From: Moritella sp. PE36
Lineage (GTDB): Bacteria; Pseudomonadota; Gammaproteobacteria; Enterobacterales; Moritellaceae
Reading direction: 5' to 3'
DNA: 64,000 nucleotides
Assembly: GCF_000170855.1 (NCBI RefSeq)
Contig: NZ_ABCQ01000009.1
Coordinates: forward strand, 62,001 to 126,000
The position numbers and the translations under genes are program-made. The notes beneath the pieces were generated by a model. The model made no database searches and was not told the origin of the DNA. It saw nothing but the letters and a program-made list of their open reading frames with translations. Within the stretch, counting starts at the first letter, position 1. Each line of letters opens with the position of its first letter. Shown one piece after another: positions 36,268 to 45,153 of this stretch.

Positions 36268-37353
36268 GTTTTTCCCACTAGAATTCATTTTATTTAACAA
36301 ATCAGCGACCATAGTAGCTGATATTGCAGGCTCTACTGGAATTCCTCCTTTATCAAAAACAGAGGTTTCTCCCTTTTTAAGTACAAAGTTTCGCTCCGTA
36401 TTTGCAAGGTTTGAAAGCATTTTTGATGTGTTAGTTGAATCACCAGAATTGAAAGCGAGCATTAATGAATCTCGTTTTGCTTCATAATTTGTCACTTCAT
36501 TATTAATGTAAATAATATTGTTTAATGTTGTTTTATATAGGTTTAAAAAGAAAATGGAAATCCCCTGAACCATAAGAACTAAAAACAACCGAGATGTATA
36601 GTAAAAGACTGTTTCAATATTTGAATCATTTTGAGGCGGAGTAGCATTCATTAAAACAAATATTAGGATCAAAATGGCTGAGATTGTTGCTGCGATACCA
36701 TAAACTAAATTTATAGTTGCTTTGGCTTGTAAGGTATCAGCATACTTTTTTAATCTCACAACGGTAGAGTTTAATGATTTTTCTGCTTGCATCGAGAGTT
36801 TATCATTGTATATTTTAGAACCGTACTTTCCTTCAATTTTTAATAATAGAGCACTATTGAGCTGTGATTCGACTGTCTCTGATATTTTACTTACGATAGA
36901 TTCTCGTTCATGAGTTGATAACGTTGATTCTAATTTCCCCTTTTCTAATGAATCATTAATTGAACGAAGCAAACTTACAATTGCCTTATTTTCTTTTGAG
37001 TTTAAAGGGGTGTTCAATTCTTCTGTCTTTATTTTTCTTATTCTCTTAAGGTTAAATCCTGACATATGTAAATATGAGAAGATAACGGTAGAAAATAAAA
37101 GTAGTACACCACCAAAAATCTTAATATTTACCAATTTAGCCTTATCACTTGTTGAATTACCTTTGAAATACCCATTTGTAATATATGTTGCAACAAGTTG
37201 AGATTCGGCCCAGAGAAAAGCCCCCAATAAAACTAAACCAATCATAATAACAAATAAGAATTTTTGAATCTGATTTTCAAGATCAGTATTTTCTTGTATA
37301 TCTGCCAGCTCATCAATTTGAATTTTGCGTGTGTCTTGTACTTTTTCATTCAT
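36262..37353 (-). CDS. Cassette-borne multi-helix membrane protein of unknown function
   Basis: A 363-aa protein with hydrophobic segments near 31-50, 75-96, 212-232 and 248-270 and a long helical, charged region (about 115-205) between the second and third. The C-terminal ~80 residues are soluble. No family recognised. Membrane proteins of this kind in islands can be pore-type effectors, but nothing here proves it. The gene is bounded by attC-like sites on both sides. Confidence 0.65.
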   Translation of the reverse strand: MNEKVQDTRKIQIDELADIQENTDLENQIQKFLFVIMIGLVLLGAFLWAESQLVATYITNGYFKGNSTSDKAKLVNIKIFGGVLLLFSTVIFSYLHMSGFNLKRIRKIKTEELNTPLNSKENKAIVSLLRSINDSLEKGKLESTLSTHERESIVSKISETVESQLNSALLLKIEGKYGSKIYNDKLSMQAEKSLNSTVVRLKKYADTLQAKATINLVYGIAATISAILILIFVLMNATPPQNDSNIETVFYYTSRLFLVLMVQGISIFFLNLYKTTLNNIIYINNEVTNYEAKRDSLMLAFNSGDSTNTSKMLSNLANTERNFVLKKGETSVFDKGGIPVEPAISATMVADLLNKMNSSGKNT

Positions 37354-37493
37354 TATTTTTGATAACTCTACTTTTTCAATGCACGAAGTTGCATCATTCT
37401 ATTCTTACTGTAAGGAGTCAAAGACCAATATGAGACTTGCGAATACTTGATACTTTTTATCCATTAACACCAATCGTCTATGGGTAACACTGA

Positions 37494-37583
37494 CACATAA
37501 CGCCTCAATAATTAGCTGCCTGTGACGAAGTCACGTATAGGATGTCTGACGCTGAAAGCGTGTAATTAATTGACTTGTTATGT
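37494..37583 (-). other. attC-like recombination site
   Basis: The clearest of the four. On the minus strand: ACATAACAAGTCAATTAATT at the left, taattattgaGGCGTTATGTG at the right, complementary over about 18 bases with the expected small asymmetry, and a spacer of about 45 bases. The stop codon of the upstream 179-aa gene is the TAA in the left core. Confidence 0.8.
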
Positions 37584-38117
37584 TTTATATTCAGCTTCAG
37601 CCAATTGGAAGCACTTGTCATAAAATACTTTAAGGTCACTTGGAAAATCCGATAGACAATTCTGCTTATTATCGTGGTTAAATAGATGTTGATAGTAATA
37701 CTCTATACATTTATAAGCTATATCCATATGTGGACGATAATCATGACGTTCAGAATCAAGGTGCGCGATGAACTTATCTCTAGATTTACGAAGTTCATTT
37801 ACGTAAACCTCAAATTCATCATTATCCATTCTGATAGTTTCACATAAGAAAATTTGGAATTTAGAGCAGTCAGTAGCAATTTTACCCCAATAATGTTTCC
37901 CTTTTTTATCAGCAAAAAGTTTGCACCATTCCAAAACGGCTTGATCAAAAAAATTAAAATTTGCAGTTCGCCAAAATGGGTTCGTTTTTAATAATATTCC
38001 ATTTTCCATACCTGCACGATAGAACGCCAAATTTCTTACAAAATGCACACAAAGAAATCCGACTCTACGAATCCGTTCATCTCTAGTAATCGGCTCTTTC
38101 TTTGTAATCATACTCAT
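37578..38117 (-). CDS. Cassette-borne AbiU2/HEPN-like protein
   Basis: A 179-aa soluble helical protein similar in outline to HEPN-AbiU2 proteins: FFDQAVLEWCKLFADKKGKH near the middle, then ELRKSRDKFIAHLDSERH with the RxxxxxH-type motif (RDKFIAH) typical of that family, then a helix pair. AbiU-type proteins are linked to phage abortive infection. Stop codon inside an attC-like site. The assignment is by pattern only. Confidence 0.65.
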   Translation of the reverse strand: MSMITKKEPITRDERIRRVGFLCVHFVRNLAFYRAGMENGILLKTNPFWRTANFNFFDQAVLEWCKLFADKKGKHYWGKIATDCSKFQIFLCETIRMDNDEFEVYVNELRKSRDKFIAHLDSERHDYRPHMDIAYKCIEYYYQHLFNHDNKQNCLSDFPSDLKVFYDKCFQLAEAEYKT

Positions 38118-38601
38118 GCCTCAAAAAAAACATAACATTTGTATAAACGGCGCTCATTTACCTCATTAGACCAGTTTAACCAATATCAAATAACTCATTG
38201 AATAGATTTAAATTAATCAAAAAATTTTAATGTTTCATTTCTGAAAAAGCGTGCGCGCCTGTTATATCGAATTTATGCTCCGCTTATTTCTATGATGGAA
38301 CTTGTATCTACCTGAGTTTAAAGAATAATATTATTTTCTACAAGAGAAACTGTACTGAATTAACTGGAAAAACGAGAATACTATTATCAAAAATCAAATA
38401 ACACTGTATAAAGCACAATTAAATGTGCAGTTGAACAATCGTATGTATTATGGATAAATACGGTAGTTTTGTCGGTTTAATTTATTAAGCATGTAAGCGT
38501 TTAGACGCAGGTGGATACCTTATAAATAATGCATGAGAAAAGTATAGCGAAGCGAAACCAGCCGACTTTAATTGATCCGCTTTGATTTGCTTGTTGGACT
38601 T
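38118..38601. other. Long upstream region of the AbiU2-like cassette
   Basis: About 480 AT-rich bases without a gene, unusually long for a cassette leader. A cataac word at 38,131 could be a decayed site. Nothing else stands out. Confidence 0.4.
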
Positions 38602-38655
38602 GTTCAACACCCGAATAAGGTGTCGGCGACGCGACACCTATTCTTATTGTTAGAG
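38602..38655 (-). other. attC-like recombination site, short type
   Basis: Minus strand: CTCTAAC at the left, GTTGAAC at the right (the latter fits GTTRRRY exactly), with arms aataggtgtcg and cgacaccttattc pairing around a five- to six-base loop. At 54 bp it is a compact attC. The stop codon of the 305-aa gene is the TAA in the left core. Confidence 0.75.
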
Positions 38656-39567
38656 GTTTCCATTTACATTAAAATTTATTTTTTCTTTTACCAACCTAGG
38701 ACCGTGCTCTGTAACTAGAATAATGGATTCAACTATTTTATTTTTACATTCGATTAAACGATCCGGTTTTATACTAAATTTTGCGATGTACATAGCTGAT
38801 GCATTGATATGGTAATTGATGGCAGTCAATAATAAATAAAGAGAAAAATTATACTGTTCTATCCATTGAGCCTCTTCCATTCCAGAAGCATTAGCGGTAA
38901 TTCGAGACATGATTTTATTTAGAATATCCTCTGCATCATTGTGTGCTTGAGAGCATAGAGCTGCATAAACTGTTCTGTAGCCAACTTCATCATCGGCTTC
39001 TTTGAATCTATCAAAAATATTAGGCCACTTTAAATCAACAGCATCAAAGTCTACACCAGACAGAGCGAGAGACTGTCTAAGACCATTTTCATAGTGATTT
39101 AACGATTCTTCTTTTTCCTCAATTTTTGTAAAATGATGTTTTTTCGCTTCTTGGGGATATTCTGAATTTTCAACACTTAATTTCCAGCTCCGATTTTGTT
39201 TACGTTCCGTAGTTAGGTGATTTTTAAAATAGGCTATTTGTTTGCCCATTGAATCTCCAAGGCTTACATAATGTAAATTGACAGCACCTTCAATAGCAGT
39301 TCTGCAAAGTGCTTCACTTGATGGAAATTGACCGATAAGGAAACAACCAAGAACGGCACTGCAATACTCGTAGTTTCTTTTGTACATATCATGCATTGAA
39401 GACCATGGAACAGCCTTAACTAAATTTTCTTGGTTTTCTTCGCACATTTGATTAATTAGTACATTAGATTTTTCTAAGTACAAAATTGCATTGTAAAGTG
39501 GTTCATTAAGTTCCATATCAAGTGATAACGTTCTTTGACTAATAAAATCAGAAACTAATTTGTCCAT
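38650..39567 (-). CDS. Cassette-borne DUF5677-like protein
   Basis: A 305-aa helical protein, starting at the ATG six bases after AGGA. The longer reading frame to 39,621 adds 18 residues that overlap GACGTTAGAGG, which looks like another cassette right end. The pattern SSEALCRTAIEGAVNLHYVS, then ALCSQAHNDAEDI resembles DUF5677, a helical, possibly HEPN-related family. No catalytic assignment made. Confidence 0.6.
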   Translation of the reverse strand: MDKLVSDFISQRTLSLDMELNEPLYNAILYLEKSNVLINQMCEENQENLVKAVPWSSMHDMYKRNYEYCSAVLGCFLIGQFPSSEALCRTAIEGAVNLHYVSLGDSMGKQIAYFKNHLTTERKQNRSWKLSVENSEYPQEAKKHHFTKIEEKEESLNHYENGLRQSLALSGVDFDAVDLKWPNIFDRFKEADDEVGYRTVYAALCSQAHNDAEDILNKIMSRITANASGMEEAQWIEQYNFSLYLLLTAINYHINASAMYIAKFSIKPDRLIECKNKIVESIILVTEHGPRLVKEKINFNVNGNL

Positions 39568-40233
39568 CTTATATCCTCGAACCTCTAACGTCTTAGTATT
39601 TGTGCTTTGCGTTCTTTGCAAGGCTCAAATCGCTTGAACGTATGTATAGTAGGACGTGTCGGTTTGCCAAACTCATTCACCGCTAAAGATGGTAACTAAT
39701 CAACTGAAAAATAAGATTATATTAGAAATTTATTGATTACCGATTCCAGGGGGAACGAGTCGTCCTGTAAGTTATTGATTTAGTCTTATAAGTTATATAC
39801 AAAACTATCTATGTGATTGAGTATATTGATATTAATTTTCAGTCACAAGATAAACCTGACTGTTTTTTGACAAACCGAGACTGCGTTCACCAAAATATCA
39901 ATAATACGGTATAAAATCATCTCGTCGAACAGTTTTCAATATGCATAATAAATGTATGGCAAACCGATATGAATATATTGTGTGTGAGTAACTACTCTAC
40001 AGAAAGGGGCATAATGATTTAGATGGATTTTAACTAATCTATAAACATCTGTAATTTAAACGCTAAAGAGACGTAAAATTAGTTCAGTCAGATAGTTAAG
40101 TATTTTAAAAGTATATATTGCGGCTTGTACGCTCACATGCCGTTGCATGCAACGGCATGTAAAATTGACTATAAACTGCATTATCTTTGTTACTTCAACT
40201 TCACTCAAAATTCTATTTAATGACAGTTATCGC
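39568..40233. other. Long gap with a repeat fragment and a perfect palindrome
   Basis: About 39,944-40,025 is related to 34,341-34,428 (shared aatgtatgg, gatatgaa, gagtgagtaact and cagaaaggggca words). A 26-bp perfect palindrome (acatgccgttgca and its complement, 40,135-40,160) lies 74 bases past the helicase stop. It may end the helicase transcript on the minus strand, though no U-run follows. Confidence 0.5.
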
Positions 40234-41634
40234 TTAAAATGGTGAACTAAAGGTTCTTATTACTTTTTCCCTGAAATCGCCTCTAATCTCAAATGTAAAA
40301 TCATCTATACAACTTTTATTTTGATAGATAGCATAAGGTGATAATGGACGTTCTGAAACACTCTCAACACCCATATCGAGTTTTACACTATCATTCCTTT
40401 TCCCAACGAAACCCCGTTTATTTAATGCTTTAAAGCCAGGTACCTTTTTAATATTGTTATCCATTATAACTTCTACATCAGGGATCTCTTGCTGAATTCT
40501 TAATGCGAACTCACTGAGTAACGGCTCTGCAAACGTATAAAGCCATGCATCTTTATTTGGAGCATTATTCATACGTAAAATACGACCTAGCACCTGTCTA
40601 AAATATAATTCAGTTTTAACGTGACTCAAATGACAACATACCTGCAAACGAGGGAGGTCTATGCCTTCAGAAACCATATTGACTGACACTATCCATTCCG
40701 AATCACTATGACGAAATTGATCGATAAGATACTGAGCATCGGGTTGCTTATAAGTCACTAATATCGCACTTTGCTTAAATTCAACCTGTAGAATATTCAT
40801 AATATATTCTGCATGCTCAACTGAAGATGCGACAATTAAACCGGCTGCATTTGGGTTCATACATCTTATTTCGCTTAACTTATTACATGATAAATTTAAT
40901 GCATAACGGATCGCAGTATCGTTCGTTATAATCGCTTGGTAGGATATAGAAGGGTCGCCTAATAAAGCCTGGAAGCTTGAGAATACTTTTGAAACTTTAT
41001 TTTCTTGAGTTACAGTTAGTTTTTCATTATCAATCAAAACAATTTTAGGATTTCTGCAGACACTGTCTCTCACGGCCTCACTAAGCCCGTAGGCGTAATC
41101 ACATTGAATAGCACCATCTGGCTCGATGTAATTAGAAAGAACGATAGGAGCCTTATCTGAGCGCCATGGTGTACCTGTTAATGCTAAGGTATAGGCAGCT
41201 TGAGATTGAATCTTTAATATAATCTCCTCACCCCATGCATTAGCGTTTTCAATTGTCGAACCAGAACAATGATGGATCTCATCAAAAATAACCAATACGC
41301 GATGGTTATTCATGATTTGCCAAAAGTCATCATTAAAAAACAATAAACTTTGGTATGTATATGAACAACCTAATGCACCAATAACACCATCAAACCGGTA
41401 GTTTAAACGTTGAGAGAACCGATCTCGAATACTATGGGCTACATTAATCGATGGTGAAAAGCATAAAATAAAATCAATAAGCTTAGACTTATGCAAACTC
41501 GCAGCTAGTTCTGCAGCCATAATAGTTTTGCCAGCCCCAGGCGTAGCTAAACATAAAAAATGCTTGCTAGTATGTTTAAAATGTTCAACAGCTGTCAATA
41601 CACATTCTTCTTGCCAGGGTCTCAATTTCATCAT
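40234..41634 (-). CDS. SF2 DEAD/DEAH-family helicase
   Basis: A 466-aa helicase: motif I CLATPGAGKTIMAAEL, motif II VIFDEIHHC, motif III ALTGTPWRSD, motif V/VI VNMVSEGIDLPRL and RQVLGRILRM. No extra nuclease domain is visible. The sequence begins LRPWQEECVLTAVEHF, like RadD and restriction-type helicase subunits. It overlaps the upstream winged-helix gene by four bases (ATGA), so they are co-translated. A restriction-like or nucleoprotein-remodelling role is inferred from the divergent controller gene. Confidence 0.82.
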   Translation of the reverse strand: MMKLRPWQEECVLTAVEHFKHTSKHFLCLATPGAGKTIMAAELAASLHKSKLIDFILCFSPSINVAHSIRDRFSQRLNYRFDGVIGALGCSYTYQSLLFFNDDFWQIMNNHRVLVIFDEIHHCSGSTIENANAWGEEIILKIQSQAAYTLALTGTPWRSDKAPIVLSNYIEPDGAIQCDYAYGLSEAVRDSVCRNPKIVLIDNEKLTVTQENKVSKVFSSFQALLGDPSISYQAIITNDTAIRYALNLSCNKLSEIRCMNPNAAGLIVASSVEHAEYIMNILQVEFKQSAILVTYKQPDAQYLIDQFRHSDSEWIVSVNMVSEGIDLPRLQVCCHLSHVKTELYFRQVLGRILRMNNAPNKDAWLYTFAEPLLSEFALRIQQEIPDVEVIMDNNIKKVPGFKALNKRGFVGKRNDSVKLDMGVESVSERPLSPYAIYQNKSCIDDFTFEIRGDFREKVIRTFSSPF

Positions 41635-42170
41635 TGCTTCCTCTGGTATGAGATAACGCTTTTTATCGCTTTGATTTGCCCTAATAACTTAGAGCTGTGC
41701 TCGCGAGACTGCAGGTAATTCGACTCTAAGTGCTCTTTCAATTCAGGGAGTGACTTGTACAATGCCATGTATTCTTCTGACTCAGCAATACTTGCAATCA
41801 AGTCTACTTCACACTGCTTTAAACGTTCATCAAGTAATGATCTAGTAATCTTTTTAGGACTCTTTACAAGCATTGGACTTGTTTGTTTATTCTTAATTTC
41901 CTCAGTTGTTAAGCCTGTCTGGTGAAACACATTTGTTTTATTATAACGATGCTCTTTTACGTTCTCAGAGTCGATCTTTTCAAGCATACCTAGTTTTTGT
42001 AGGCGCAAAATCTGTCGGTAAACCATCTTTCGAGAAAGAACAGGATCTGTTTCACAGGTAATATCCATATAAGCACTTCTCATTTCACTGACTGTAAAAT
42101 TATTCAAATCATCAGTAATAAAAATTGAATATATTGACGTTGTAACTTTTATCGGTTTTTTCGGCATCAT
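41631..42170 (-). CDS. Winged-helix/coiled-coil protein paired with the helicase
   Basis: A 179-aa protein. The N-terminal ~75 residues look like a winged helix (FTVSEMRSAYMDITCETDPV, then VYRQILRLQKLGMLEKI). The C-terminal half is a coiled coil (about 115-175). Start ATG at 42170 is preceded by a Met-Met pair. Its first bases face the XRE regulator across a 107-base divergent promoter region. It could be the DNA-reading partner of the helicase; no family recognised. Confidence 0.65.
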   Translation of the reverse strand: MMPKKPIKVTTSIYSIFITDDLNNFTVSEMRSAYMDITCETDPVLSRKMVYRQILRLQKLGMLEKIDSENVKEHRYNKTNVFHQTGLTTEEIKNKQTSPMLVKSPKKITRSLLDERLKQCEVDLIASIAESEEYMALYKSLPELKEHLESNYLQSREHSSKLLGQIKAIKSVISYQRKQ

Positions 42171-42210
42171 TCTAAATCCAAGGGTCGCACTTAAAGCGCA
42201 CTACAAAATG

Positions 42211-42287
42211 CGGATTATAGTCCGTTGTTTTTGGTGTGACAAGAGCGGATAGTCTTTCATTTTTAGAATGATTTAAAATGAAAGACT
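42211..42287. promoter_or_regulatory. Divergent control region with C-box-like element and a perfect 13-bp inverted repeat
   Basis: Two elements. First, cggattatagtccg (42,211-42,224), an imperfect palindrome resembling the GACT/AGTC-type boxes bound by restriction-modification controller proteins. Second, agtctttcatttt (42,251-42,263) and its exact complement (42,275-42,287), which spans the start codon of the regulator. This fits autoregulation at the operator or mRNA level. Confidence 0.55.
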
Positions 42288-42484
42288 TAGCGATTAATGT
42301 TGGATTGAAAATTAAAGTTAGAAGAAAAGAAATGCGAGTATCTCAAGATAAACTCGCGTTACTAGCCGATATTGATCGATCGTATGTGGGCCGTATTGAA
42401 CGTGGTGAAGTCAATATTACGCTAGAAAAACTATATCAAATCGCTGAAGTGTTAGAGTGTGATGCTAAAGGCTTACTACCTTAA
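42278..42484 (+). CDS. XRE-family regulator, restriction-controller (C-protein)-like
   Basis: A 68-aa single helix-turn-helix protein (SQDKLALLADIDRSYVGRIE) of the size and pattern of C proteins of restriction-modification systems (RxYVGRIERG, NITLEKLYQIAEVL). Such proteins bind their own promoter and time expression of the neighbouring effector genes. Here the divergent effector pair is winged-helix plus helicase, and no methyltransferase is present. Its start codon lies inside an inverted repeat, without a clear ribosome-binding site. Confidence 0.8.
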   Translation: MKDLAINVGLKIKVRRKEMRVSQDKLALLADIDRSYVGRIERGEVNITLEKLYQIAEVLECDAKGLLP

Positions 42485-42675
42485 GCTTTACATCTTTAAA
42501 GAAGGACTCCCAATCACTGCTGTTAATAGTTGAAAATTCATCGCCATAAAAAATTCTGGTACTTTAGTAGATCCTCTTCCTACAAGCTCAGCAACACAAG
42601 AGCATATAAACAAGTTACGGATTAAATATCATGTACAATTTTGTAACGGTGCTTAACTTAACATTGATTTTTCAC

Positions 42676-43383
42676 TCAATTATAATGACGTTTAAAAATC
42701 TTTTTATCGAGAAAACAAAATTCCATATTTACTTTGTTAATCAACTGCATAACCTCACCTTCAAGTTCGTAAAAATCATTTCTATGCAATCGAGGACAGT
42801 TTATTCCTACCTTTTTCATAACTTTAATCATTCTACCTTGATGCTTTTTATAATCATAACCACTTGCTGTAACACCTTGAACCAAATCATTTGATATTTT
42901 GATTTCAGCGTTCAATTCATTTATCCAATTCTCATAATCAACACCGATGTCTAACTTCCCATTTCGTGACAATGGAAATGCTATATTATACCATTTGAAA
43001 AAATTAAAACTCTTTATGTTCAATCGGTCATGACTGCTAACTTCTGATATCAAATAATCTTTGAATGTATTTAAGTGAGTTAAATGAATGTTTGAACGTG
43101 AAGCATCAATACTACTAAGGTAGTTATTTAGTGCGTGGTAGATACCAAATATGGTAACTGACGATACGAGTACTTTTAGAGCGAAGTCAACAAAGGATAT
43201 AACATTAGTAAGCTCACTGAAAAAACTATCTATACATTGATAAGTAAAACAAATATTTTGACTAAAAAGCCCAGCTTTACCAAGTGAAAATATTGCTATT
43301 AAAATAGTTAGAATAGCGGATACGATTAAGTATATTTTTAATGAATTTAATAATGCTTTTACTTCTGAGTAATTTGACTTCAT
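42676..43383 (-). CDS. Two-transmembrane protein, candidate effector of the retron-like unit
   Basis: A 235-aa protein with two strong membrane helices (about 17-40, and 60-85 with a small loop carrying two cysteines) and a soluble C-terminal domain of ~140 residues. It begins seven bases after the reverse-transcriptase stop on the same strand. Retrons of the Ec48 type carry a two-TM effector next to the RT that permeabilises the membrane when the retron is triggered. That role here is inference from size, topology and position. Confidence 0.65.
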   Translation of the reverse strand: MKSNYSEVKALLNSLKIYLIVSAILTILIAIFSLGKAGLFSQNICFTYQCIDSFFSELTNVISFVDFALKVLVSSVTIFGIYHALNNYLSSIDASRSNIHLTHLNTFKDYLISEVSSHDRLNIKSFNFFKWYNIAFPLSRNGKLDIGVDYENWINELNAEIKISNDLVQGVTASGYDYKKHQGRMIKVMKKVGINCPRLHRNDFYELEGEVMQLINKVNMEFCFLDKKIFKRHYN

Positions 43384-43390
43384 ATCAATG

Positions 43391-44605
43391 CTAATCTCCA
43401 GCTGTCGGTTTTATTTTTCTAAGCCTTTGTCGCAAAGAATAAGCTGTTTTGTTAAAACATCTTTGAAGGATATTTAATTCAGCATGGGCTTTATGGAATA
43501 AGCGAAAATACCAGTATTCGCCAGCCTTAGTTATATGCCAATTTTCGAGTTTAGTAATAAATTTAATAGCCAAATTTATATCTTTTTTACTAGGCAATGG
43601 TTTAATTCTCAAAATTCTATCTAGAAGAATTTTATGCTGCCGATGCCCTAACCTACCAAGCTTATTGACTCTACCTTGGCATCGATCAAAACTTTTTCGA
43701 TAATCTCTACTGACACGATAAACAGAGTCTTGAGCCAACAACTCTAAGTGTTTTACAGAAGATCGTATACGTGAAACTTCACTTGCTGGAAGTCTAGGTT
43801 CTTTATAATTAACCCTAAGGCCATGAACCATCAGCTCTTCAGTTGAACATCTAGATATCGTTGTTTTTTCTATGTTTATAGGTAAATCTTTTGACTGAAC
43901 CATTTCGGTTATAATACTTTGAGCATAGGAAAAATCATGATCAAATTTCTTACTGGAAACTGTAATATCATCAACGAGTCGAGTATATGTTAGATTTTTA
44001 TATTGAAGCCTTCTTACCACTTTAGCTTCCACATCAAATAGAACGGCGCTAGCAATATAGCTAGATGTTAACGCACCTTGTACTACATTCCCATTCAAGC
44101 AACATAACGAAGTGAGAGCATTAGAGACATCGTCTGGAAACTTAAGTAGATCTGAAAATATACTATATACATGTATTTCATGAATATTATCAAAAAAATC
44201 ACTTATATCCATTTTAAGTAAGCTTTTCGAATTACAGTGATTTGTAGCACACGCCACATAATCTCTGGACAAATCTACTACTGGAACGGAACTATTATGT
44301 TGAGGATCATTAGGTATAGAACCAAACAAATAACTTGGCCAAGATATCAATCCACCTTTGATATGACGCTGATTAAATATTCGTTTATTGATACGCCTTT
44401 GAATTTTGCGAAGCGTTTTTTCGGGATTATAAACTACTCGAATAGAACCATTAGATTTTTAACTTCGATTCTTTGTATTTTGCAATTCAGTTAATGCATT
44501 AACATGATCAAATTCGTTACGAGTAATATTTAAAGCTATAAGTAGGTTGTCAACACTACTAATAGAGCGCTTAGACCTTTTACCAAAGTCATACTTATAA
44601 GACAT
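43391..44605 (-). pseudogene. Retron-like reverse transcriptase with an in-frame stop codon near the N-terminus
   Basis: An ATG at 44605 opens 48 codons, then TAA (44,461-44,459). The same frame continues without a break for 356 codons to the stop at 43,391. Past the stop, the product reads like an RT from its first motif (SIRVVYNPEKTLRKIQRRIN), through LLKMDISDFFDNI, and the catalytic box TRLVDDITVSS, to VHGLRVNYKEPRL where retrons have VTGL. The segment CATNH aligns with the retron NAxxH motif. The first catalytic-box residue is Leu, not the usual Tyr. The only start after the stop is TTG at 44,350, which would lose the first motif. Either the gene is broken, the stop is read through, or the base call is wrong. 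Confidence 0.75.
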
Positions 44606-44629
44606 TCAATATCATTCCAGAATAATTAT

Positions 44630-44810
44630 ATACCTAGCCTACCCATACAATAGGTCACAACCAAACTCAGCTACCGAAACATATTAACTTAATCACAACT
44701 TACCTGTTCTTGGTTGCGGCTAGGCATATCAAGCGCTACGGTTGCTTGCAGCCGTGGCGAAGGCAGGGGGGCCCTGGTGTAGTTCTAATGCAAATGCTTA
44801 GAACGCTAAT
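44630..44810 (-). ncRNA. Candidate retron msr-msd RNA upstream of the RT
   Basis: Position and folding fit a retron template. On the minus strand there is first a perfect 7-bp hairpin with a nine-base loop (44,782-44,804), next to TTAGC as a possible branching guanosine. Second is a 12-bp hairpin with G:U pairs (44,734-44,759). Third is a long-range stem (44,710-44,716 with 44,658-44,664, and 44,718-44,725 with 44,638-44,645) that would form the msd. The RT ATG starts ~33 bases after it. I find only partial complementarity for the a1/a2 ends. Confidence 0.55.
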
Positions 44811-45101
44811 TAAAATCTAACTAGCAACGTGATCAAATATTTTAATAATTTGTCGTAGTAGAGCAGCGATACGCCACCGTGAAATTACATTATCATATCA
44901 ATTACTTACAATCAACATTTTAAATGTAAAACCCACAAGTAAGTGGCTTAATAGAGATTCACGTCCGTGATTTTAGTTCTTTGCAATCATCATTATCTAC
45001 TACTGATAAAAGGTCATGATGATGTAGGGAGGTACAAGGCTAAAGTAGGACACAAGTAAGTTAGAGTAAAATGCTAGTTTAGTTTGTTCTTATTACAAGA
45101 C

Positions 45102-45128
45102 GGCCACCATATTGAACATAAGATAAAA
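45102..45128. repeat. Left-end fragment of the island repeat
   Basis: cggccaccatattgaacataag matches the start of the full copies at 31.9 and 33.1 kb; the rest of the repeat is absent. The gap from 44,811 to 45,153 holds nothing else I recognise. Confidence 0.5.
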
Positions 45129-45153
45129 TGTTGAATATGGATAATGTAAATAT

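Noticed and set aside
42631-42894. An 87-codon plus-strand frame
   Set aside because: It is mostly antisense to the two-TM gene and has Phe/Ile/Asn bias typical of a shadow frame.
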